From contig JAUVIY010000104.1 of NCBI GenBank assembly GCA_030592625.1, positions 1 to 8,128 of the forward strand: DNA of 8,128 nucleotides. Direction: 5' to 3'. The notes under the pieces are model-generated. The model worked only from the letters and a program-made list of their open reading frames with translations. It was not told the origin of the DNA and made no database searches. The position numbers and the translations under genes were made by a program. This DNA comes from Spirochaeta sp. Lineage in GTDB: Bacteria; Spirochaetota; Spirochaetia; DSM-2461. Below are positions 1 through 4,558 of the stretch, in pieces; position 1 is the stretch's first letter; each line of letters begins with the position of its first letter.

Positions 1-455
1 CACAACGTCCGCCGGATGATCTGATTGAGATTCTGGGAAATCTCCTTGAGGCGAATATCAATGCGGCCAGACGAAGTGAAGAAAGAATTGTCATCAATCA
101 GGACAGTTTACGACGTCTGGGACTGGCATCGAAAAGCGTCATCACTCAGATTGACAGAATCCCACGTACCGGAATTCTTCGTGATATCTCATTCGGCGGG
201 CTTAAAATTATAATCATGGGGAATCCGAAGTTCCTGATAAATAAAAAAATCATAATCCGACTTGCCCTTACAAACGGAAAGACTCTTGATCTCCAGGGTG
301 AGATTATCCGATTCGAACCCGTGGAAGGTCGTAAGGACCTTGCGGCGCTGGCCGTTAAATATGAACCGGCAAGTATAACATTTGAATACAAGATGCTAAT
401 CAACGATTACCTTAAACATGTCGGCAGGGCCGTAACATACAGAGAAAGCAACTAA
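1..455 (+). CDS. PilZ domain protein, C-terminal part (5' end outside window)
   Basis: The frame is open from base 3 to the TAA at 453-455, so this is the last 150 residues of a longer protein. An internal ATG at 216 is not the start, because the PilZ core lies upstream of it. Both c-di-GMP-contacting PilZ motifs are visible: RxxxR as RSEER (72-86) and DxSxxG as DISFGG (183-200), followed by the hydrophobic strand LKIII. The rest alternates beta-strand-like segments (IIIRLAL, LDLQGEII, LAALAVKYE) and ends in a helix (LINDYLKHVGRAV), as PilZ barrels do. PilZ domains bind c-di-GMP and pass the signal to motility, polysaccharide or transcription machinery. The specific partner cannot be told here. 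The stop codon overlaps the start of the TPR gene by one base (TAATG), so the two are probably co-translated. The missing N-terminus could add another domain. Confidence 0.85.
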   Translation, partial: QRPPDDLIEILGNLLEANINAARRSEERIVINQDSLRRLGLASKSVITQIDRIPRTGILRDISFGGLKIIIMGNPKFLINKKIIIRLALTNGKTLDLQGEIIRFEPVEGRKDLAALAVKYEPASITFEYKMLINDYLKHVGRAVTYRESN

Positions 456-1561
456 TGAACAACGAAAAAGATTCCCTCGATAAACTCCTATGGCTCGATC
501 TACCTGATAATATCAACACCGATTTGGGCGCATTCACTTTGGATCCGACGATTCCTCTCCCCATCGAGCCTGAAGAGAACGGGGAGATGAAAATTGGTGA
601 TGTCACCTGGGAGAAAGTAATTGCCGCAGCCCTTCTCGTCCTTGCAAACAGTCCGTCTCATGAACATACCGCATACTATAGGAAGCTCCTGACAGCCCTG
701 CGCCCCGGGTTGGCCGCTGAGCTGACCGAGGCGTCACAGGAGCGCATTGATGAGGGTGACTGGGCTCATGCAGAGGATATTGTTCTGGCTCTCAGAGGAC
801 TGGAACCTGAGTCCTTCGAGCCGCGATTCGCGATAGCCAAACTCTATGACAAGAGAGCCTTACAGGAGCGGAAAACCGGCGATGCTCAGATAGCCGAATC
901 CTATGAAGGAGCGGCCGAAGCAGCTTATAATGAACTTCTGTCGGAAGACTCATCCCCCCGCAGTGCCTGGTATGACGCCGGGATTTTCCGTTACAAGCGG
1001 GGAGATTTTCTTCGGGCCGCCGAAACGCTGGAAGCTTTTCTCGACGGTGCATCCGAAGGAGAAGAACGAACAGAGGCAGAGCGTCTGGTCCGGCTCTGTC
1101 GTAACGAAGGTCAGGCAGACGAGATTTATCGTGAAGCTTACGCCGCATTGACTGCTGGTCAAGTTTCTGAAGGAACCAGGATAGCCCGGAAGTTCAGAGA
1201 TCAGCGTCCCGATGGCTGGCCCGGATGGTTTCTGCTGGGTTGGGCATTGCGGCTGTCTGAAGAGTGGCAGGAAGCCAGAGAAGCACTTGAAGGCGCCCAT
1301 GAACGAGGTTGCCGCGAAAGCGATCTGTTTAACGAACTGGCGATATGCACCCGGGCCCTGCAGGATTTCGATGCCGCTTCAGCAGCTCTGGAAGAAGCTC
1401 TTCGGCGCGATCCGGAAAACATCAAGATTCTATCCAATATGGCTATGGTCCAGTTGGCGAATGGGAATCAGGAAGAAGCCGTCAGATGGCTGCAGACTGC
1501 CCTTACGATGGATCCGACGGATTCCATTTGCCGCCGGCTATTGGACGATCTGACCGCCTGA
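455..1561 (+). CDS. Tetratricopeptide-repeat protein, 368 aa
   Basis: A soluble, acidic, mostly helical protein with no signal peptide or membrane segment. Residues 1-50 look disordered and proline/acid-rich. Residues 50-160 are helical. TPR-like units follow at about 171-204 and, more clearly, at 255-288, 289-322 and 323-356; the last two show the W/L-G-Y/A-A-P spacing, for example DFDAASAALEEALRRDPEN and NQEEAVRWLQTALTMDPTD. TPRs are protein-protein interaction scaffolds, so no enzymatic function is implied. The ATG at 455 is chosen because it overlaps the PilZ stop codon (TAATG); only a weak purine stretch precedes it, which fits translational coupling. Context suggests a c-di-GMP or motility-related adaptor working with the upstream PilZ protein, but that is inference. 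A terminator-like repeat lies about 215 nt after the stop, so this pair is likely transcribed separately from the flagellins. Confidence 0.85.
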   Translation: MNNEKDSLDKLLWLDLPDNINTDLGAFTLDPTIPLPIEPEENGEMKIGDVTWEKVIAAALLVLANSPSHEHTAYYRKLLTALRPGLAAELTEASQERIDEGDWAHAEDIVLALRGLEPESFEPRFAIAKLYDKRALQERKTGDAQIAESYEGAAEAAYNELLSEDSSPRSAWYDAGIFRYKRGDFLRAAETLEAFLDGASEGEERTEAERLVRLCRNEGQADEIYREAYAALTAGQVSEGTRIARKFRDQRPDGWPGWFLLGWALRLSEEWQEAREALEGAHERGCRESDLFNELAICTRALQDFDAASAALEEALRRDPENIKILSNMAMVQLANGNQEEAVRWLQTALTMDPTDSICRRLLDDLTA

Positions 1562-1594
1562 ATGAAAGGTATCATACCCTAGGGCAGAGCCTTG

Positions 1595-1727
1595 GACCCG
1601 GGGTCGCCTTTGGCGACTGCTCGCAATTTCGCTTTGCGAAACCGCTGGTTTCCTCTCAGTTCGTTTGGAAATCAACAACCACTCGTTGAGGGTGCTTGCG
1701 GTGCTGTAAAAGCCGCCGATAGCACCG
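1595..1727. repeat. Cluster of short 3-nt-loop hairpins (possible dispersed repeat or structured RNA)
   Basis: This non-coding stretch after the TPR gene is densely palindromic. Visible stems are GTCGCC-TTT-GGCGAC (1603-1617), TTTCGC-TTT-GCGAAA (1627-1641), GAAACC-GCT-GGTTTC (1638-1652) and a 9-bp stem CGGTGCTGT/ATAGCACCG (1699-1707 with 1719-1727). The second and third stems share bases 1638-1641, so they cannot form together. GGTGCT is repeated at 1691 and 1700. None of the hairpins is followed by a T-run, so they do not read as ordinary terminators. The pattern resembles intergenic palindromic repeats (REP/MITE-like) or a folded RNA. Which one cannot be decided from a single copy. Confidence 0.45.
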
Positions 1728-1775
1728 GTAGGCCATACTACTTTCCGGGATAAGTCTGAAAAATATTCATATATT

Positions 1776-1838
1776 CTCAAGTCCCCCGTCCGACCACCGA
1801 CAAATCGGTTGAAATCACGCCGACTTGAGTAATTTTTT
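1776..1838 (+). terminator. Terminator-like inverted repeat upstream of the flagellin promoter
   Basis: The arms CTCAAGTC (1776-1783) and GACTTGAG (1822-1829) are perfectly complementary over 8 bp. They are followed by TAATTTTTT with six T at 1833-1838. The 38-nt loop is longer than usual but contains its own hairpin, ACCGA-CAAA-TCGGT (1796-1809). It lies between the TPR stop and the sigma-28 promoter, where it would insulate flaB from upstream transcription. The long loop keeps confidence moderate. Confidence 0.45.
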
Positions 1839-1860
1839 CAAATTCTTTTCAAGTTTTAAA

Positions 1861-1868
1861 GGGGGGGG
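1861..1868 (+). repeat. Poly-G tract (G8) upstream of the flagellin promoter
   Basis: Eight consecutive G follow TTTTAAA and end 27 nt before the sigma-28 -35 element. Homopolymeric G runs near promoters can vary in length by slipped-strand mispairing; T. pallidum tpr genes are the known spirochaete example. Eight is at the low end for this behaviour. Confidence 0.6.
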
Positions 1869-1895
1869 CGTCGATGATCGAAATAGAGTAATTCC

Positions 1896-1922
1896 TAAAG
1901 TTCGCTCGAAACCTGCCGATAA
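1896..1922 (+). promoter_or_regulatory. Sigma-28 (FliA/WhiG-type) promoter of flaB
   Basis: TAAA at 1896-1899, a spacer of exactly 15 nt (1900-1914) and GCCGATAA at 1915-1922 match the sigma-28 consensus TAAA-N15-GCCGATAA with no mismatch. Sigma-28 directs late (class 3) flagellar genes. Transcription would start near 1929-1931, giving a flaB leader of roughly 70 nt. No comparable match was found before the second flaB, flaG or fliD, so those genes may depend partly on read-through from here. Confidence 0.92.
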
Positions 1923-1945
1923 GGGCCGGTTTTGATTGTATCGAA

Positions 1946-2000
1946 GGATAAGCTCAGCGGGCATGGATGCCCGAAAATCATCAGCTTCATGGAGGATCAG
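1946..2000 (+). promoter_or_regulatory. Structured flaB leader with candidate CsrA sites and Shine-Dalgarno
   Basis: A hairpin CGGGCA-TGGA-TGCCCG (1958-1973) presents GGA at 1965-1967 in a tetraloop. The Shine-Dalgarno GGAGG (1991-1995, 5 nt before the ATG) supplies a second GGA 26 nt downstream. A further AAGGATA (GGA 1946-1948) lies upstream. ATCATC (1977-1982) can pair with GATGAT (2000-2005), which would place the Shine-Dalgarno in a loop and occlude the start codon. CsrA is known to bind GGA in hairpin loops and to block flagellin translation in Bacillus through paired sites. The same design recurs before the second flaB. CsrA binding here is inference. Confidence 0.6.
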
Positions 2001-2861
2001 ATGATCATTAATCACAACATGAGCGCTTTAAACGCTCAGCGAAACCTGAAGGTTGCCAACGAATCGACGATGAAGAGCATGGAGAAACTCTCCAGCGGTC
2101 TCCGCATCGCTCGTGCCGGCGACGATGCTTCGGGTCTGGCAGTGTCCGAGAAGATGCGGGCCCAGATCCGCGGACTGAATCAAGCGAGCCGAAATGCTTC
2201 CGACGGCGTCTCTTTCATCCAGACCACTGAAGGTTACCTGCAGGAATCCACCGATATCCTGCACCGTATCCGGGAATTGGCCATTCAGGCTTCCAATGGA
2301 ATCTACTCCGCCGAAGACCGTATGCAGATTCAGGTTGAGGTGTCCCAACTCGTGGACGAAGTGGATCGTATCGCGTCACATGCCCAATTTAACGGCATGA
2401 ACATGCTCACCGGTCGTTTCGCCCAGTATACCGGTTTCAATACCGTCACCTCGTCAATGTGGTTCCACATCGGTGCAAACATGGATCAGAGGGAGAAAGT
2501 TTACATCGGAACGATGACCGCCGGTTCTCTCGGCCTGCGTCAGGTAGGCAGCGGTGCCATTATCACCATCAGCACCCCCGAACAGGCCAACCGGAACATC
2601 GGTGTGGTTGACGCGGCTCTGAAAAGGGTGAACAAGCAGCGTGCCGACCTCGGTGCATACCAGAACCGTCTTGAAATGGCCATTAAGGGAATCGACATCG
2701 GTGCCGAAAACCTGCAGGCTTCCGAAAGTCGGATCAGAGACCTGGACATGGCTGCGGGTATGGTAGAGTACACCCGGAACCAGATTCTCACCCAGGCCAG
2801 CACCGCGATGCTCGCTCAGGCGAACATGCGAGGCCAGAGCGTACTTCAGCTGCTCCAGTAG
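2001..2861 (+). CDS. flaB: FlaB periplasmic flagellin, first copy (286 aa)
   Basis: Core filament subunit of the spirochaete periplasmic flagellum, exported by the flagellar type III apparatus without a signal peptide. The N-terminal D0/D1 flagellin domain (about 1-140) has [30 protein letters not shown] and [12 protein letters not shown] short variable link (141-155) is followed by the spirochaete signature [12 protein letters not shown] (152-163). The C-terminal domain (about 195-286) contains [12 protein letters not shown] and ends SVLQLLQ. There is no D2/D3 domain, as expected for FlaB, and 286 aa is the usual family length. The frame is open further upstream to a TTG at 1932, but the ATG at 2001 is chosen for its GGAGG at 5 nt and the conserved MIINHNMS start. 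It is driven by the exact sigma-28 promoter at 1896-1922. Oddity: residue 253 is Gly in [10 protein letters not shown], where flagellins, including the neighbouring paralogue, have Glu. Confidence 0.97.
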   Translation: MIINHNMSALNAQRNLKVANESTMKSMEKLSSGLRIARAGDDASGLAVSEKMRAQIRGLNQASRNASDGVSFIQTTEGYLQESTDILHRIRELAIQASNGIYSAEDRMQIQVEVSQLVDEVDRIASHAQFNGMNMLTGRFAQYTGFNTVTSSMWFHIGANMDQREKVYIGTMTAGSLGLRQVGSGAIITISTPEQANRNIGVVDAALKRVNKQRADLGAYQNRLEMAIKGIDIGAENLQASESRIRDLDMAAGMVEYTRNQILTQASTAMLAQANMRGQSVLQLLQ

Positions 2862-2878
2862 ACTTGATAAAAGAACTT

Positions 2879-2925
2879 GTCGACACTCCCCGTGAGGACT
2901 ATACTTTCAGTACGGGGGGTTCGAC
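2879..2925 (+). other. Strong hairpin after first flaB (attenuator or mRNA stabiliser)
   Basis: The left arm 2879-2893 (GTCGA, bulged C, ACTCCCCGT) pairs with 2912-2925 (ACGGGGGGT, TCGAC). This gives 14 bp with one G-U pair, one bulge and an 18-nt loop. It starts 17 nt after the flaB stop. The downstream sequence, CTCTCTAGATCTTT, is only weakly T-rich, so it is a poor intrinsic terminator. A partial terminator or a 3'-end stabiliser that lets the first flaB be expressed above downstream genes is plausible. Confidence 0.55.
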
Positions 2926-2967
2926 CTCTCTAGATCTTTGACAAGCACCTTCTTGATCGAATCACGG

Positions 2968-3010
2968 GCGAGCGTGCCATTCCCGTCGTAAGGCGGTAAT
3001 GGCTCCTCGT
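2968..3010 (+). other. Second inverted repeat in the flaB-flaB spacer
   Basis: GCCATT (2976-2981) pairs with AATGGC (2998-3003). Across a small internal loop, GCGAG (2968-2972) pairs with CTCGT (3006-3010, one G-U). This gives 11 bp in total and no T-run follows. No convincing promoter was found in the 270-nt spacer, so this may be part of a long structured leader of the second flaB mRNA or a processing site. Confidence 0.35.
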
Positions 3011-3091
3011 GCTAACGGGATTTGGACGGACCGGGAGCGACGCGTTTAGTCTCCTGGAAAAACCCACCCCGTGTTCGAGGGAATTATATGA

Positions 3092-3131
3092 GGGCAAGGA
3101 TGCCCGAATCGTCCCATTTCAAGGAGGGAAC
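3092..3131 (+). promoter_or_regulatory. Structured leader of second flaB with candidate CsrA sites
   Basis: GGGCA-AGGA-TGCCC (3092-3105) is a 5-bp stem with GGA (3098-3100) in its tetraloop. The core CAAGGATG matches the CsrA consensus core CARGGAUG. The Shine-Dalgarno AAGGAGG (3121-3127), 4 nt before the ATG, contains a second GGA 25 nt downstream. TCCC (3112-3115) can pair with GGGA (3126-3129) over the Shine-Dalgarno, and AATC (3107-3110) with GATT (3134-3137) over the start. The hairpin and spacing match the first flaB leader, although the sequences between differ. Confidence 0.6.
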
Positions 3132-3986
3132 ATGATTATAAATCATAATATGAGCGCCATCAATGCGAATCGGCAGCTCGGCGTCGTGAATCGGCAGACA
3201 ATGCAGTCCATGGAAAAACTTGCCAGCGGATTGCGGATTAACAGGGCCGGAGACGATGCTTCCGGATTAGCGGTCAGTGAGAAAATGCGCAGTCAGATCC
3301 GCGGCCTGAACCAGGCAGTGCGGAACATCGAAGACGGTGTGTCCTTCATTCAGACCACAGAAGGTTATCTGCAGGAATCCCAGGATATTCTGCACAGAGT
3401 CCGGGAATTGTCGGTTCAGGCAGCGAACGGTATTTATTCGTCCGAAGATCGTATGCAGATCCAGGTCGAGGTCTCCCAACTTATTGATGAGATCAACCGT
3501 ATCGCATCTCATGCTCAGTTCAACGGTATGAATATCCTGACCGGTCGTTTTGCCGCAGATACGGCTACAGGCGACATCATGCAGCTCCAGGTAGGAGCCA
3601 ACATGGATCAGAGCGAAAGGATTCATATCGGTACGATGACGGCACAGGCCCTCGGTTTGGCTAATGAACAGGGAGCCGGCGGAATCGTTACTATTTCATC
3701 TGTGGAAGAAGCGAACCGTACCATCGGTATCGTCGACGACGCATTGAAGATAGTGAACAAGCAGAGAGCCGACCTCGGCGCTTATCAGAATCGGTTTGAG
3801 ATGGCCTCCAAGGGTGTGGCGATTGCCGCGGAAAACCTCCAGGCAGCCGAATCCCAGATCCGTGATGCCAATATGGCATCCGAGATGGTGGAGTATACGA
3901 AAAACTCGATTCTCACTCAGGCCGGCACTTCGATGCTGGCACAAGCCAACATGCGGACTCAGTCCGTACTCCAACTTCTGGGGTAA
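3132..3986 (+). CDS. flaB: FlaB periplasmic flagellin, second copy (284 aa)
   Basis: Paralogue of the first FlaB and a core subunit of the periplasmic filament. It aligns without gaps to the first copy over residues 1-140 ([53 protein letters not shown]). It diverges at 141-152, where [12 protein letters not shown] replaces the SMWFHI-type segment, and rejoins at VGANMDQ (154-160). The C-terminus has [12 protein letters not shown], the canonical [11 protein letters not shown] with the conserved Glu (251), and SVLQLLG. The open frame extends upstream to 3009, but the ATG at 3132 is chosen for AAGGAGG at 4 nt and the invariant N-terminus. No sigma-28 consensus precedes it, so it may be co-transcribed with the first flaB or have an unrecognised promoter. 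Spirochaetes often mix several FlaB proteins in one filament with unequal amounts, so the two are probably not simply redundant. Confidence 0.97.
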   Translation: MIINHNMSAINANRQLGVVNRQTMQSMEKLASGLRINRAGDDASGLAVSEKMRSQIRGLNQAVRNIEDGVSFIQTTEGYLQESQDILHRVRELSVQAANGIYSSEDRMQIQVEVSQLIDEINRIASHAQFNGMNILTGRFAADTATGDIMQLQVGANMDQSERIHIGTMTAQALGLANEQGAGGIVTISSVEEANRTIGIVDDALKIVNKQRADLGAYQNRFEMASKGVAIAAENLQAAESQIRDANMASEMVEYTKNSILTQAGTSMLAQANMRTQSVLQLLG

Positions 3987-4049
3987 TTGTCGGCTGGTAA
4001 TTCCGTCCGTTTCATGTGGAAGAGATCTCTGGACGTCATCTTTTCCACC

Positions 4050-4088
4050 GGGAATCCGGGGAGGACGCGTCCCTCCCTGTGATTTCCC
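4050..4088 (+). terminator. Strong imperfect hairpin between flaB and flaG (possible partial terminator)
   Basis: Bases 4050-4065 pair with 4070-4088 around a CGCG loop: GGGAATC with GATTTCCC outside and CCGGGGAGGA with TCCCTCCCTG inside. About 17 pairs form, with three single-base bulges and one G-U. It ends 27 nt before flaG and is followed by ATTATCTT rather than a clean T-run. It sits where abundant flagellin mRNA should be separated from the low-abundance flaG-fliD message, so partial termination or RNA processing is likely. Confidence 0.45.
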
Positions 4089-4115
4089 ATTATCTTAAGA
4101 TGCGAGGAGGACGAC

Positions 4116-4448
4116 ATGGATGTAGTGCGCCTCACAACCGCGACTGCCATCGGGAACAAGGAAGTTCTGCGGGGTCGAGCGAGTGGAACCGGTAAAATTC
4201 CCATCAAAAGGATTCGGAAGGCTCCTCCCCCGGAAGTAGATAAAACGCAACTCAAAGCTGCGCTGGACAAGATAATCCGCAATACCCGGTTTCAGTACAT
4301 CCTGAAAGATGAACTGGACTACTTTGTGGTCAGAATCATCGATAAGGATACCGATAAAGTTATCAGGGAGATTCCGTCAAAAGAGCTGCAGAAAATCCAC
4401 GAAGGCATAGACAAAGCCCTTGGGATCTTATTCGACGAGTTTATCTGA
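4116..4448 (+). CDS. flaG: FlaG family flagellar protein (110 aa)
   Basis: Residues 45-110 show the FlaG pattern. A helix (KTQLKAALDKIIRNTRFQYI) is followed by DELDYFVVRIIDKDTDKVIREIP, which corresponds to the family's hallmark VkviDxxTgEVIRqIP, and then by a C-terminal helix ending in FDEFI. Residues 1-40 are basic, low in predicted structure and probably flexible. FlaG proteins are small soluble proteins usually encoded next to fliD or flagellin; in other bacteria their loss alters filament length, but the mechanism is not settled. The ATG is preceded by GAGGAGG (4104-4110) at 5 nt. It lies between the flagellins and fliD, as in many flagellar clusters. Its length is normal for the family. 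Confidence 0.9.
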   Translation: MDVVRLTTATAIGNKEVLRGRASGTGKIPIKRIRKAPPPEVDKTQLKAALDKIIRNTRFQYILKDELDYFVVRIIDKDTDKVIREIPSKELQKIHEGIDKALGILFDEFI

Positions 4449-4493
4449 AAACAGGCGGGGGCTCTATCTGAATCAAAGTGTGACGGAGATGAT

Positions 4494-4541
4494 ATGTATG
4501 TATCAGTCTTCGTTGCGGCTTTATTTCCGGCCATGAGATAG
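4494..4541 (+). CDS. Possible 15-aa leader peptide upstream of fliD
   Basis: An ATG at 4494 has GGAG (4485-4488) at the near-ideal distance of 5 nt. It opens a short frame reading MYVSVFVAALFPAMR, with TAG at 4539-4541. The peptide is hydrophobic and ends 17 nt before the fliD GTG. A ribosome finishing it would cover the first arm of the CCGGC/GCCGG hairpin and could switch the fliD leader fold. A frame this short can occur by chance, so this is a candidate only. Confidence 0.25.
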   Translation: MYVSVFVAALFPAMR

Positions 4542-4556
4542 CCGGTGGGAGCACCG
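4527..4556 (+). promoter_or_regulatory. Mutually exclusive hairpins over the fliD ribosome-binding site
   Basis: CCGGC (4527-4531) can pair with GCCGG (4541-4545). Alternatively CGGTG (4543-4547) can pair with CACCG (4552-4556), presenting the Shine-Dalgarno GGAG (4548-4551) as a tetraloop 7 nt before the GTG start. The two stems share bases 4543-4545 and cannot coexist. The GGA-in-loop form is a possible CsrA site like those before the flaB genes. Stems are only 5 bp, so significance needs comparison with relatives. Confidence 0.4.
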
Positions 4557-4558
4557 AC

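Noticed and set aside
216..455. 79-aa gene starting at ATG 216
   Set aside because: The frame is open to the window's left edge and the PilZ motifs lie upstream of this ATG, so it is an internal methionine.
1715..1722. GCCGATAG resembling a sigma-28 -10 element
   Set aside because: The position 15 nt upstream reads TTGC, not TAAA, and the bases lie within a 9-bp hairpin.
1538..1780. 80-codon minus-strand frame across the TPR-flaB intergenic region
   Set aside because: It is made largely of the palindromic cluster and overlaps the TPR gene end. Composition is basic and serine-rich with no recognisable domain, so it looks spurious.
1932..2000. Upstream extension of first FlaB to a TTG at 1932
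   Set aside because: It would begin at or just after the sigma-28 transcription start, run through the leader hairpin and add residues absent from flagellins. The ATG at 2001 has a good Shine-Dalgarno.
2028..2348. 106-codon minus-strand frame opposite the first flaB
   Set aside because: A similar antisense frame (3267-3626) lies opposite the same part of the second flaB. Both are mirror images of conserved flagellin codons, and neither has a ribosome-binding site.
2938..2943. TTGACA, a perfect sigma-70 -35 box before the second flaB
   Set aside because: At spacings of 15-18 nt there is no acceptable -10 hexamer (for example GAATCA or ATCACG), so it is not called as a promoter.
3009..3131. 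Upstream extension of second FlaB to 3009
   Set aside because: It would translate the structured leader. The conserved MIINHNMS start at 3132 has AAGGAGG in place.
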